A DNA stretch of 39,375 nucleotides from Eubacterium sp. (GCA_014465955.1 JACTVT010000019.1:1-39375); one strand, 5' to 3'; positions 16,204-24,716 are shown, numbered from the stretch's first letter. Numbers and translations are program-made. Notes: generated from the sequence alone by a model not told the origin.

Positions 16204-16623
16204 ATGAATAATGTTAAAATATACAACAATCTGCCAGATGAAGCAAAAAAAATCAGGACTGACGTATTCATAAACGAACAGGGCTTTAACGATGAATTTG
16301 ATGAAATTGACGGCAGAAGCCTTCATTTTCTGCTTTTTAAAGATAACAATGCAATTGCAACAGGCAGAATGTTTACAAATGATGACGGAAAATCATACCA
16401 CATCGGCAGAGTTGCCGTTTTAAAGGAATACAGAAAATATCACGCAGGCTCCGAACTTATGACTGCAATGATTGAAAAATCAAAAGAACTGAAAGCAGAA
16501 AAAATCGTGCTTTCAGCCCAGTGCAGAGTAAAAGAATTTTACAAAAAACTCGGATTTACCGAGGTCGGCGATATTTATTATGATGAATACTGCCCGCATA
16601 TTCAAATGGAATTGAAATTATAA
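16204..16623 (+). CDS. GNAT-family N-acetyltransferase
   Basis: This 139-residue protein has the GNAT fold: an N-terminal half with VFINEQGFNDEFDEID, the acetyl-CoA region IGRVAVLKEYRKYHAGSELM (about residues 62-81) and VKEFYKKLGFTEVGDIYYDEYCPHI at the end. The general layout resembles ElaA/YjcF-type acetyltransferases. The pyrophosphate loop is RKYHAG rather than the usual Q/R-x-x-G-x-G/A, a mild divergence. ATG 16204 is chosen because GCAGGTGAT precedes it. The trmO-like gene follows after 13 bp, so the two are cotranscribed. The substrate is unknown. Confidence 0.85.
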   Translation: MNNVKIYNNLPDEAKKIRTDVFINEQGFNDEFDEIDGRSLHFLLFKDNNAIATGRMFTNDDGKSYHIGRVAVLKEYRKYHAGSELMTAMIEKSKELKAEKIVLSAQCRVKEFYKKLGFTEVGDIYYDEYCPHIQMELKL

Positions 16624-16636
16624 AACGGTGATTTTT

Positions 16637-17302
16637 ATGGATATAAAACCGATTGCAAGAATAAAAAATGATTTTGACGATAAATTCGGCATACCGCGCC
16701 AAAGCGGACGTGTAAAAACCGAAGGCAGAATTGTTTTTGAAAAAGAATATCAGAACCCCGATTACATTAAGGGAATTGAGCAATTCTCACATCTGTGGCT
16801 GATATGGGAATTCAGCGAAAATATCAATCATAAAGAATGCGCAACCGTTCGACCGCCGAGGCTTGGCGGAAACATAAAAATCGGCGTTTTCGCAAGCAGA
16901 GCACCGTTTCGCCCTAACAATCTCGGACTTTCCTGCGTAAAACTTGTCGGCTTTGAAAAAGCAGTTAATGGTTTTGAATTAATTGTTGAGGGCGCTGATT
17001 TGATGAACGGCACGCCGATATACGACATCAAACCATATATTCCCTACACAGACTGCATAAACGACGCCGCAGGCGGATTTGCAGAGAAACACAAAGAACA
17101 CGCTCTGAATGTGGAGATTTCTGAAAATCTTATAAACAGAATTCCAACAAAAAAACAGCAGATGTTACTTGATATTTTAAAAGATGACCCCCGCCCGGCT
17201 TATCATCACGATAATGACCGCATTTACGGCTTTTCATTTTCGGGATTTGAAATTAAATTTAATGTGAAAAATGATACAATTTTTGTTACTGACATAATAT
17301 AA
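16637..17302 (+). CDS. trmO: tRNA (m6t6A37) methyltransferase TrmO-like
   Basis: This 221-residue protein matches the TrmO/YaeB (TsaA) family, which methylates N6-threonylcarbamoyl-adenosine 37 in tRNA. Motifs include KFGIPRQSG near residue 16, FSHLWLIWEF near 50, RPPRLGGN, FASRAPFRPNNLGLS near 85 and DIKPYIPYTD near 130. The AsnAsnLeuGly/Ser stretch is the usual signature. ATG 16637 has GGTGAT five bases before it. It follows the GNAT gene closely. The terminator at 17311 ends the unit. Confidence 0.92.
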   Translation: MDIKPIARIKNDFDDKFGIPRQSGRVKTEGRIVFEKEYQNPDYIKGIEQFSHLWLIWEFSENINHKECATVRPPRLGGNIKIGVFASRAPFRPNNLGLSCVKLVGFEKAVNGFELIVEGADLMNGTPIYDIKPYIPYTDCINDAAGGFAEKHKEHALNVEISENLINRIPTKKQQMLLDILKDDPRPAYHHDNDRIYGFSFSGFEIKFNVKNDTIFVTDII

Positions 17303-17310
17303 AAAGCAAA

Positions 17311-17340
17311 AGCGCCTCCGCACGGGAGACGCTTTTTTTC
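17311..17340. terminator. Terminator between trmO and the LRR/SLH gene
   Basis: AGCGCCTCC and GGAGACGCT form a stem with one mismatch, followed by TTTTTTT on the plus strand; a shorter T-run exists on the minus strand. Confidence 0.78.
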
Positions 17341-17361
17341 ATTAATTACGGTTTATAAAAA

Positions 17362-18621
17362 TCACCAAAGATTACCGATTTCACAGGTATAGCCGAAGCC
17401 GTAAAGAATCTTTGTTGCGTGAATACGTTTTGTTTCGCCCTGTGGATTTGCATAACCCTGCTCTGTACCGGTAATCATACCGTTATAATTTGCCCATTTC
17501 ATTGCGTCAACAGCAAAATGGCTGATACTATTTGCATCGTGATAATTTGAAAGATCTACATTCTTATAATCTTCATCACCAAGCATATCGATATCCTGAG
17601 CATATCTGTAAAGGAATGTTGCAGTCTGCTCTCGTGTAACATTATTGAATGGCTTAAATGTTGTTTCGGTTGTGATTCCGTTTTTAAGTGCCCAGCAAGC
17701 AGCATCGTAATAATAAACGCTTGTGTTTTTAATGTCAGTAAACGGTGATGTTCTGTATGGATTGTTTCCGTTTGCATACGGTTCACCTGCCATACGGTAA
17801 AGAATTGTTACAAGCATGGCTCTGTCAATTGATCTCATCGGAGCAAAAAGATTATTAACCGGAGGGTTTGTACCCTTAAGGAATGAATTGAGTACCGATG
17901 TGTACAAAATATAATCGGCATATTTTGAACAGTCGGCTAAATCTCTGAAAGGAAGCACATAATCAAGCAGTCCGCAATTACTGCACATAATGAATATATT
18001 GCTGTTAACCTCAAACCAATACCAGTCATGCTCGTCGTCAGCACAGAAAGATGAATTCAAAAGTACATCTGCTTCACCGAGGTAATCATTGTAAGCACCT
18101 ACCTTAATGCTGCGAAGCTGACTTTCAGTGCCTCTGTAGAAAACTGCTGAAAGATTATAACAACGGTCAAATGCATAATCCGAAATTGTTTTAAGGCTTG
18201 CCGGCATATGAATTGTAAACAGGCTTTCGCAAACGAAAGCACTTTTACCTATGCTCTGAACACCGTTTCCGAGATCTACGGAAAGAAGATTGTTACAACC
18301 GTAAAAAGCATATTCACCGATTGATTTTACTGTATCGGGAATGGTAACTTCGCTGATATAGGTATTGCCGTAAAATGCATAATCACCAATTACAGTTACA
18401 GTATATTTACCCTCATCAACCGTTGTCGGTAAATCAAGATACTGAATAGCATAAACCTCTGTACCCGTAATGGCTGTAATGGTAGCCGTACGACCATCAC
18501 TGTTTACTTCATATTCAATCCAAGCATCACGCTTTTCTTCTGCCTGTGCAGTAACACCAAAGCCGGCGAAAACACTGATAAGCATTACTACTGATAAGAA
18601 TAAACTTACAACTTTTTTCAT
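17362..18621 (-). CDS. Secreted LRR_5 (BspA-like) protein with SLH-like repeats
   Basis: This 419-residue protein has a signal peptide (residues 1-27, ending AQA). BspA-type leucine-rich repeats follow (about 70-180), with units such as VIGDYAFYGNTYISEVTIPD, SIGEYAFYGCNNLLSVDLG and TISDYAFDRCYNLSAVFY. A Cys-rich linker comes next (CxxC near 210), and the C-terminal half carries SLH-like segments (SPFTDIKNTSVYYYDAACWA, GITTETTFKPFNNVTREQ, DAMKWANYNGMITG). It should be exported and held on the cell wall. AAGGAG precedes the ATG. Expression is probably from the strong promoter at 18664-18693. Confidence 0.88.
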   Translation of the reverse strand: MKKVVSLFLSVVMLISVFAGFGVTAQAEEKRDAWIEYEVNSDGRTATITAITGTEVYAIQYLDLPTTVDEGKYTVTVIGDYAFYGNTYISEVTIPDTVKSIGEYAFYGCNNLLSVDLGNGVQSIGKSAFVCESLFTIHMPASLKTISDYAFDRCYNLSAVFYRGTESQLRSIKVGAYNDYLGEADVLLNSSFCADDEHDWYWFEVNSNIFIMCSNCGLLDYVLPFRDLADCSKYADYILYTSVLNSFLKGTNPPVNNLFAPMRSIDRAMLVTILYRMAGEPYANGNNPYRTSPFTDIKNTSVYYYDAACWALKNGITTETTFKPFNNVTREQTATFLYRYAQDIDMLGDEDYKNVDLSNYHDANSISHFAVDAMKWANYNGMITGTEQGYANPQGETKRIHATKILYGFGYTCEIGNLW

Positions 18622-18643
18622 ACATTAATCTCCTTAGTGATAT

Positions 18644-18693
18644 TTTGCAATTATTGCAAATCAATTATACTACATTTAGCAGCATTTTGTCAA
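18644..18693 (-). promoter_or_regulatory. Promoter and palindrome of the LRR/SLH gene
   Basis: On the minus strand TTGACA (18688-18693) and TATAAT (18664-18669) are 18 bp apart. Just downstream, at the expected start site, is TTTGCAAT, T, ATTGCAAA (18644-18660), a perfect 17-bp palindrome placed like a repressor site. Confidence 0.68.
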
Positions 18694-18725
18694 TACATCA
18701 AACTCTGTCACTATGCAGTATAAAA

Positions 18726-18753
18726 ACAGAGCCGCCCTTTCAGGCAGCCCTGT
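18726..18753 (-). terminator. Terminator of the ferredoxin gene
   Basis: On the minus strand ACAGGGCTGCC pairs with GGCGGCTCTGT (two wobbles), followed by TTTTTA. Confidence 0.75.
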
Positions 18754-18774
18754 TAATTTAATGAACTATGTAAA

Positions 18775-18945
18775 TTAGTCCTGTGACGGAGCACCTACAG
18801 GGCAAACACCTGCACAAGCGCCGCATTCAATGCATGTATCTGCATCGATTTCAAACTTGCCGTCACCTTCTGAAATAGCGCCTACCGGACATTCTGCTGC
18901 ACAAGCGCCGCATGAAATACAATCATCAGAAATTTTGTATGCCAT
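18775..18945 (-). CDS. 2[4Fe-4S] ferredoxin
   Basis: This 56-residue protein is a clostridial-type ferredoxin that carries electrons at low potential. I translated it from the minus strand: it starts MAYKISDDCISCGACAAECP and has a second cluster motif CIECGACAGVCPVG. Each half has C-x2-C-x2-C-x3-C-P, the ligands of one [4Fe-4S] cluster. Start ATG 18945 has GGAGGTG upstream; the stop is at 18775-18777. It has its own promoter and terminator. In anaerobes it serves pyruvate:ferredoxin oxidoreductase, hydrogenase or similar enzymes. Confidence 0.96.
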   Translation of the reverse strand: MAYKISDDCISCGACAAECPVGAISEGDGKFEIDADTCIECGACAGVCPVGAPSQD

Positions 18946-18979
18946 TATAAAACACCTCCGTTCACCAATCTTTACAACA

Positions 18980-19008
18980 ATAATACATCATTATTTGCTG
19001 TTTTGCAA
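18980..19008 (-). promoter_or_regulatory. Ferredoxin promoter
   Basis: Minus-strand TTGCAA (19003-19008) and TATTAT (18980-18985) are 17 bp apart. Confidence 0.62.
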
Positions 19009-19058
19009 GCAAAATATAGAGTTAGTTACTGCTAATTTTTTTGCTGTTTTTTGGAATT

Positions 19059-19892
19059 CTAATTTTCTCTTTTAGCACGGTTATTTTTAACAGGAATAAC
19101 CTCATCACGATTGAATGAAACAGGTGCGCCGTCTTCAAACCTGTCAAGTTTTACTTTCAATTTGCCTGTAAGCAGCGCAACATCAACAACCGTGCCCCTG
19201 CCCTCAGGCGTATCTACAACTGCACCGCGTTTCGGTGTAATTTTCTGCAAATCCTCGTATGCATTCTGTTCATATTTAAGGCAGCACATAAGCCTGCCGC
19301 AGGTTCCGCTGATTTTACCCGGCGCAAGACTTAAGCCCTGATCCTTTGCCATTTTGATTGAAACAGACTGAAAATCATTAAGAAAGGTTGAACAGCAGAA
19401 TGGTCTGCCGCAGATACCGAGACCGCCGAGCATTCTCGCTTCATCTCTTACACCTATCTGGCGAAGTTCTATCCTTGCATGGAATGATGCTGCAAGGTCC
19501 TTAACAAGTTCACGGAAATCAACTCTGCCGTCAGATGTAAAATAAAAAATGATTTTGGAACGGTCAAATGCATATTCAACTTCAGTAAGGCTCATATCCA
19601 GACCGTGTTTTTCTATTTTTTCAAGGCAGACAGCGTATGCCTCTTTCTCGAGTGCTTTATTTTCCTCAATAATTTTTTTATCTCTGTCTGTTGCAATACG
19701 CAAAACGGGTTTAAGCGGAGAAACAATTTCATCATCGGCAATTTCCTTGATATTTTCACTTGCAAAGCCGCATTCAACACATCTTGCTGTTTCTACCACA
19801 ACCCAGTCTCCGCTTTTTATGTCAAGACCCTTCGGGTCAAAATAATACATTTTTCCGTTTTCCTTAAAGCGTACTCCGACTACCTTAATCAT
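19059..19892 (-). CDS. ricT: RicT/YaaT (PSP1 domain) protein
   Basis: This 277-residue protein has the PSP1 domain. Cys-rich motifs GICGRPFCCSTF (about residues 156-167) and CGRLMCCLKYE (about 198-208) are typical. In B. subtilis RicT with RicA and RicF forms an Fe-S complex that helps RNase Y mature mRNAs and affects sporulation and biofilm control. AGGAGG precedes the ATG at 19892, and the holB stop lies 12 bp upstream. The gene order darA-holB-ricT is that of B. subtilis yaaQ-yaaR-holB-yaaT without yaaR. Confidence 0.93.
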   Translation of the reverse strand: MIKVVGVRFKENGKMYYFDPKGLDIKSGDWVVVETARCVECGFASENIKEIADDEIVSPLKPVLRIATDRDKKIIEENKALEKEAYAVCLEKIEKHGLDMSLTEVEYAFDRSKIIFYFTSDGRVDFRELVKDLAASFHARIELRQIGVRDEARMLGGLGICGRPFCCSTFLNDFQSVSIKMAKDQGLSLAPGKISGTCGRLMCCLKYEQNAYEDLQKITPKRGAVVDTPEGRGTVVDVALLTGKLKVKLDRFEDGAPVSFNRDEVIPVKNNRAKREN

Positions 19893-19904
19893 TTATATAT
19901 CCTC

Positions 19905-20894
19905 CTATCTGCCTGACGCTTTTCTCAGCCCCGAGCAGATTTTTGTTAAAAGAAGTGCATTATTGGCATTTTTATCTGCCATTTCAATAATGCTTTCCGT
20001 TTCATTATAAAGCGCAAAAAGTTTTTCATCTGTATATTTATTGCGCAAAGCACGGGCAAGTTCTTTTCTGCCCGAAACACACTCGCCTGTTTTATTTAAA
20101 ACAAGTGCATCTCTGAATACTGTTTTCAGCATTGCCAAAACAGATATAAGACCTATTTTGTTTTTATCCCTGCCGAAAGTGCCGAGCGCTTTTATAAGTT
20201 CATATTCATTATCAGCCATAAGCGCTGTTCCGACAGCATTTACAAGTTCAAAAAGTTTTTGCATTTCACCGCCTGCAATGCTTGCCATTGCTTTACCTAT
20301 ATTACCCTTAAACGCCGTTACGGCATCCTTTGCGGTATCATAATCGGCATCGCAGTTTGCAGTAATATAATCAGCGCCGATTTTTTCACTTACACCGTCA
20401 ACACTGAGCACAACTGCCCTTGAAAGTACTGTTTCAAGCAGCATTGAGCGAGCCTCAACCGTAAGAATAAACACGACATAAGACGGCGGCTCTTCAAGCA
20501 TTTTCAGTATGGCATTCTGCGCACTTTCATTCATACAATGTGCTTTATCAATTATGTAAATTTTATAATCGGATTCAAGAGGCGCAATATAAGCATTGTT
20601 TATTATATCACGTATTGCACCTACGGAAATAAACTTTTTGCCGTCTTCAGGACCGCACAGCATAATATCAGGATGATACCCCTTTTCAGCCTTGCTGCAC
20701 TGAGCACAGTAACCGCACGGCTTTTCGCCGCCGGATCTGCACACAAGCGCCGAGGCGATTTCCATAGCAAGTGTTTTTTTACCTATACCCTCTTCGCCCT
20801 CAAGAACGATTGCGTGCGGCAGTCTGCCTGCCGAAAGAAGGTAAGACAACTGCTCTTTAATTTTTTCATTGCCTAAAAACTTTTTAAACTGCAT
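19905..20894 (-). CDS. holB: DNA polymerase III delta' subunit
   Basis: This 329-residue protein is the clamp-loader delta' subunit. It shows RLPHAIVLEGEEGIGKKTLA near residue 28, a zinc module with four Cys residues (CRSGGEKPCGYCAQC, about 50-64) and KMLEEPPSYVVFIL near 128. The arginine-finger motif usually written SRC is here SRA (LSRAVVL). The start codon lies three bases past the darA stop without a clear SD, so translation is probably coupled. The C-terminal collar domain is present. It acts at the replication fork. Confidence 0.93.
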   Translation of the reverse strand: MQFKKFLGNEKIKEQLSYLLSAGRLPHAIVLEGEEGIGKKTLAMEIASALVCRSGGEKPCGYCAQCSKAEKGYHPDIMLCGPEDGKKFISVGAIRDIINNAYIAPLESDYKIYIIDKAHCMNESAQNAILKMLEEPPSYVVFILTVEARSMLLETVLSRAVVLSVDGVSEKIGADYITANCDADYDTAKDAVTAFKGNIGKAMASIAGGEMQKLFELVNAVGTALMADNEYELIKALGTFGRDKNKIGLISVLAMLKTVFRDALVLNKTGECVSGRKELARALRNKYTDEKLFALYNETESIIEMADKNANNALLLTKICSGLRKASGR

Positions 20895-20896
20895 AA

Positions 20897-21220
20897 TCAG
20901 AATTTTTCAAAATCTTCAACATCAACAACGAATGCAACTCCGCCGTATTCCTCAACATCAACAGGCTGTTTTAAAAGCGTGCCTGCAAGTGTACTGCTTA
21001 CACCGTGGCTTTTAATAACCCTTTTTGTAACATTTTCTTTTAATATGGAAAGCAGGCTTTCAACCCTGTTATCCTCTGTACCTATAAAAAAGCAGGAATG
21101 ACCGCCTTCAAGAAGCTGACCGCTTGTTGAAACTTTTGTTGCTCTGAAGTCGGATTCTGCCAAAATATCAAGAATCTTTGTCACATCTTTATTTGAAACG
21201 ATTGCAATTACTAATTTCAC
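20897..21220 (-). CDS. darA: Cyclic di-AMP receptor DarA (PstA/YaaQ)
   Basis: This 107-residue PII-like protein belongs to the DarA/PstA family that binds c-di-AMP. The first strand MKLVIAIVSNKDVTKIL, the T-loop region ATKVSTSGQLLEGGHSCFFIGT and the B-loop area are all present. The start codon is GTG 21220, with AAGGAG nine bases upstream. It heads the darA-holB-ricT operon. It is a cytoplasmic signalling trimer by family; its output in clostridia is unknown. Confidence 0.94.
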   Translation of the reverse strand: MKLVIAIVSNKDVTKILDILAESDFRATKVSTSGQLLEGGHSCFFIGTEDNRVESLLSILKENVTKRVIKSHGVSSTLAGTLLKQPVDVEEYGGVAFVVDVEDFEKF

Positions 21221-21332
21221 GTTATCACTCTCCTTAAAAATTTTACAAAATCGAATAAACTGTCAATCCTATAATAACATTAAATTGTTAAAAATCAAAG
21301 CGAAATTTGTTAAATTAAGATAAAATTTACAG

Positions 21333-22265
21333 TTACATAACATATGCAAGTGCCACAATAACGGGCATCGTTATTATTGAAAGCACGCTTGACTGCGCCG
21401 CTATTTCAGACCCGAGCGCCGTATCATTATCATATTTTGAGGCGTACATAGCAGTATTTGTTGCCGTCGGTGCAGAACTCGAAATCGTCATTGCCGCAAG
21501 CAAATCTCCTGTTACCCCGCAAAGCCTGAACAAACCCATCATACAAAGCGGAATAAATATTAACCTTAAAAAAGACACAAAATATATTTCCTTTTTTACA
21601 AACATATTTTTAAAATTTGCATTAGCAAGGAATGTGCCGAAAACAATCATTGCAAGCGGCGAATTGATTGAACCGACAAGTTCCATGGGATAACTGATAA
21701 AATAAGGTATTTTAAGTTGCAGCAAAAACAACGGAACACCTATTAAAACAGATATCGAGCCGGGGTTCAGAATAATTTTTTTAAAATCAATTCTTGCTTT
21801 ATGACCGCTTATTTCATGAATACCATACGTAAACGCTATGATGTTAAATACACCTACGTATACGGCACAGTAAAATACGCCCTCATCACCGATAACGCTT
21901 TTTGCAAGCGGAAGCGCCAGAAAAGCGGCATTTGACAAAACAGTGGCATAATGATAAATACCTTTTTCGAGCAAACTGTTTCTTTTTCTGAAAGTAAGCG
22001 CAGATATGCCCATACCGAAAAGATGCGTCGCAAACGCACAGGCAAAAGCCACAAAAAGCCCCTTTACCCTTTTAGGGGTATATTCCATAGTCATAAACGT
22101 ATGAATAATGGCAATAGGCAGAATAATATTAAAAAGCAGGTCTATAACTTTTTTGGAATCCTTTTTTGTAAAAACTCCTGTTTTATCTGCCGCAAAGCCT
22201 ACGCCTGCAATAAGATATAAAATGAGCACCTGTAGTGCTATCGTTTTTAAATTATCAAAAAACAC
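21333..22265 (-). CDS. AEC-family (auxin efflux carrier) transporter
   Basis: This 310-residue membrane protein has about ten hydrophobic segments. Family features include the opening LKTIALQVLILYLIAGVGFA, NAAFLALPLAKSVIGDEG in the fourth helix and TISSSAPTATNTAMYASKYD near the end. AEC members in bacteria include malate/citrate-type carriers (MleP). The start is GTG 22265, only three bases after the stop of the membrane-protein gene, so it is in the citrate synthase operon. Transport of an organic acid would fit that setting, but this is inference. Confidence 0.85.
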   Translation of the reverse strand: MFFDNLKTIALQVLILYLIAGVGFAADKTGVFTKKDSKKVIDLLFNIILPIAIIHTFMTMEYTPKRVKGLFVAFACAFATHLFGMGISALTFRKRNSLLEKGIYHYATVLSNAAFLALPLAKSVIGDEGVFYCAVYVGVFNIIAFTYGIHEISGHKARIDFKKIILNPGSISVLIGVPLFLLQLKIPYFISYPMELVGSINSPLAMIVFGTFLANANFKNMFVKKEIYFVSFLRLIFIPLCMMGLFRLCGVTGDLLAAMTISSSAPTATNTAMYASKYDNDTALGSEIAAQSSVLSIITMPVIVALAYVM

Positions 22266-22268
22266 TTA

Positions 22269-23105
22269 TTAATCCTTCTTTTTCTGCCCCGATACTGTTT
22301 TTGAAACAAAAAGGGCAAAAATTCCCGTAAATAAATACGGAACCGATGAAAAATCGGAATACTTAAAATCAGTGCCGCCGAAAAATGCAATCAGCCTCGG
22401 TACGGAAAGAACAACTGCAAATAAACCAAACGCTGCAGCAAACATACAAAGCGGTGCAATACCCGTTATCTCTTCCGACGAAGTAATAAATAAAACGTAA
22501 AACACGATTGCCAGAATAAGAACAATATAATGCAGCAATTCTTCCTCGGCATAAACCACGTCAACATTTTCGGTAAGACAGGTACACAAAACGGAAACTG
22601 CCCACAAAAGAGGAATCATATGCAGATATTTAAAATCTCTGAAAACATATTTATCGGAATTAAATGAAATGCCGACGGCAATAAAATAGAACGAACAAAG
22701 AAGTGAAAAAACAGCCGAAATGCAAAGCGGAATAAAATAATTCATTCTTGCATCAGGAATATCGGAAATATAATTATAACCTATAATTATCCTGAAAATA
22801 AAATCGCAGAACATTGAAATTCCCGCCAATGACGATACCGCACACAAAAGCCTGCTTTTTTCATCAAACAAAGATATTCTCTTTTTCTGCACATCAGACC
22901 TGCTTTTTCTTCCATAGCCAAACACAACTGCGGCAAAAAGCAAAGAAGCAATCAGGTAAAATACAGCAATAGTACTCTCTGCACCCTTAACGATTAACCC
23001 GAAACTGTCTGTATAAAGACAAAGTTGAACACTTCTTAAAACCACAAGAACAAGTGTTAATGCAAAAACAATAAAAGTATGTACTGTTTTTACTGTTTTT
23101 TTCAC
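22269..23105 (-). CDS. Polytopic membrane protein of unknown function
   Basis: This 278-residue protein has about seven or eight hydrophobic helices with short loops and a Lys-rich end. The order of helices is roughly 10-28, 42-63, 88-110, 120-145, 155-178, 190-208, 212-235 and 250-268. I do not recognise the family. The GTG start 23105 lies 13 bp after the citrate synthase stop and the AEC gene follows within three bases, so it is cotranscribed with both. It could be a sensor or an accessory to the carrier, but nothing in the sequence decides this. Confidence 0.7.
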   Translation of the reverse strand: MKKTVKTVHTFIVFALTLVLVVLRSVQLCLYTDSFGLIVKGAESTIAVFYLIASLLFAAVVFGYGRKSRSDVQKKRISLFDEKSRLLCAVSSLAGISMFCDFIFRIIIGYNYISDIPDARMNYFIPLCISAVFSLLCSFYFIAVGISFNSDKYVFRDFKYLHMIPLLWAVSVLCTCLTENVDVVYAEEELLHYIVLILAIVFYVLFITSSEEITGIAPLCMFAAAFGLFAVVLSVPRLIAFFGGTDFKYSDFSSVPYLFTGIFALFVSKTVSGQKKKD

Positions 23106-23118
23106 ATTATCACTCTTT

Positions 23119-24486
23119 TCATCTGTTAATCAACGAAGTATAATCTCTTTTCCTGCAAACGCTCTTATAAGCCGGGCGGATAATTTTTTTGCTTGTAGTA
23201 AGTTCTTCAAGTCTGTGCGCACACCAACCGACTATTCTTGCACTTGCAAAAAGAGGAGTATATAAATCCTCCGGAATATCGAGTGTTTTGTACACAAGAC
23301 CTGAATAAAGATCAACATTGGCACACACGCCGTTATCTTCACCTTTGAATTCACGCAAAAGTGACGGTGTAAGTTTTTCAATATTCTCAAGGGTAGTAAA
23401 CTCTTTTTCATAACCTGCCTGATAAGCAAGTTCTCTTGCACTGTTTTTAAGAATAACCGCTCTCGGATCCGAAACGGTATAAACAGCATGACCCATACCG
23501 TAAATAAGACCAAGACCGTCGCCCGCCTCTTTATTCAGAATTTTAACAAGGTAATCTTTAAGTTGACCTTCATCGGCAGGATTCGCAACATTTGCCATAA
23601 TCTCATTCATCATATGTGCAACATTAACATTAGCACCGCCGTGACGGGGCCCTTTAAGCGAGCCGAAACCTGCTGTTATTGCCGAATATGTATCCGTTCC
23701 GCTTGAAGTAAGAACACGGGTTGAAAATGTAGAATTGTTACCGCCGCCGTGATCTGCATGAAGAATCAGCATAATATCAAGCAGTTTTGCCTCTGCATCT
23801 GTAAACTTCTTATCTGCACGAAGTGAATAGAGAATATATTCGGCAGTAGACTGATGTTTCTTTATCGGATGAAGATACATTGACTTATCATAAAACGCTC
23901 TTCTTTTTACCTGATATGCAGTATTCATAATTGTAGGCACCTGAGAAATGAGTTGTAAACTCTGGCGCAGAACATTAGGCACTGTAATATCGTCGGGATT
24001 TTCATCATATGAATAAAGGCACATAATACAGCGGGCCATTTTGTTCATAATATCTTTTGATGCATGTTTCATAATCTGATCTTCAACAAAATCGTCAGGC
24101 AGTTCACGACAGGCCGATATAACTTCATAAAGCGACTCAAGTTGATTTACAGTAGGCAGTTCACCAAAAAGAAGAAGCCAGATAACTTCCTCAAAACCGA
24201 AACGATTTTCCTTTTTGCAGTTTTCAACAATTTTATTAATATCGTAACCTCTGTAAGACAATTTGCCTTCTTTAGGCACTTTTTCACCGTCAAGCACATA
24301 ATAGCCCTCAACAGAACAAATTTTTGTAAGTCCTGCCATAACACCGGTTCCGTCCTCATTTCTTAAACCGCGTTTAACATGATAACGCGAAAAATCACTT
24401 GGCTTAATTGAGTTATTTTTTTCAAGTTCCATACATAAATTAGAAATAGCTTCCATAGAAATAGGAGAAATGTAGTTTGATGACAT
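23119..24486 (-). CDS. gltA: Citrate synthase
   Basis: This 455-residue protein carries the citrate synthase active site: GKLSYRGYDI near residue 72, HADHGGGNNSTF (catalytic His) near 240, YGMGHAVYTVSDPRA (second His) near 325 and NVDLYSGLVY (catalytic Asp) near 390, followed by FASARIVGWCAHRLEE. It joins acetyl-CoA and oxaloacetate to citrate. The ATG at 24486 is chosen: it has GGTGAT in front and starts MSSNYISP; in-frame codons further upstream lie inside a structured leader. Another ATG at 24498 lies in the same frame. It is first in an operon with a membrane protein and AEC carrier. Confidence 0.93.
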   Translation of the reverse strand: MSSNYISPISMEAISNLCMELEKNNSIKPSDFSRYHVKRGLRNEDGTGVMAGLTKICSVEGYYVLDGEKVPKEGKLSYRGYDINKIVENCKKENRFGFEEVIWLLLFGELPTVNQLESLYEVISACRELPDDFVEDQIMKHASKDIMNKMARCIMCLYSYDENPDDITVPNVLRQSLQLISQVPTIMNTAYQVKRRAFYDKSMYLHPIKKHQSTAEYILYSLRADKKFTDAEAKLLDIMLILHADHGGGNNSTFSTRVLTSSGTDTYSAITAGFGSLKGPRHGGANVNVAHMMNEIMANVANPADEGQLKDYLVKILNKEAGDGLGLIYGMGHAVYTVSDPRAVILKNSARELAYQAGYEKEFTTLENIEKLTPSLLREFKGEDNGVCANVDLYSGLVYKTLDIPEDLYTPLFASARIVGWCAHRLEELTTSKKIIRPAYKSVCRKRDYTSLINR

Positions 24487-24653
24487 AATAATCACCATAG
24501 CCTTTCTGGCTACAAAGAGTTCATTAAAAATTATCAACGCCCCGCTGTAGCCTGACAAGGCGTTAATGGTGATTACAGCCATCTCAAAATTATGCCACAG
24601 GCAAATTTTGAGGGCAATATAATTAGATTAGTGTAATTTTTAACACTAATCAC
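24487..24653 (-). ncRNA. Structured 5' leader of the citrate synthase operon (copy A)
   Basis: The leader folds into four helices. (1) GATTAGTGT/ACACTAATC with an 8-base loop (24626-24651), followed by TAATTATATTGCC. (2) CTCAAAATT/AATTTTGAG with TGC/GCA inside. (3) AATCACCAT with ATGGTGATT, which contains the ribosome binding site. (4) TTAACGCC/GGCGTTGA inside helix 3. The loop of helix 4 holds GGCTACA, which can pair with TGTAGCC downstream; TAGCC can instead pair with GGCTA just before helix 3 closes. The same architecture occurs at 28597-28757 with compensatory changes. Confidence 0.72.
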
Positions 24654-24680
24654 TCCTTAAACAATTAATTAAAAAACAAC

Positions 24681-24716
24681 ATAATTATATTCTGTTCTGA
24701 ACCGGGATATAATTAT
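24681..24716. promoter_or_regulatory. Palindromic bidirectional promoter candidate
   Basis: ATAATTATAT (24681-24690) and its complement ATATAATTAT (24707-24716) give, on both strands, TTATAT and TATAAT separated by 17 bp. The minus direction leads to the citrate synthase leader and the plus direction to the small secreted peptide gene. The -35 boxes are weak. Confidence 0.5.

Noticed and set aside
24487..24653. Leader A considered as a known riboswitch
   Set aside because: Signature elements of the common classes (for example the c-di-GMP-I, c-di-AMP, SAM, TPP, FMN, cobalamin, glycine, THF, ZTP and fluoride types) were not seen; this was from memory and needs a covariance-model search.
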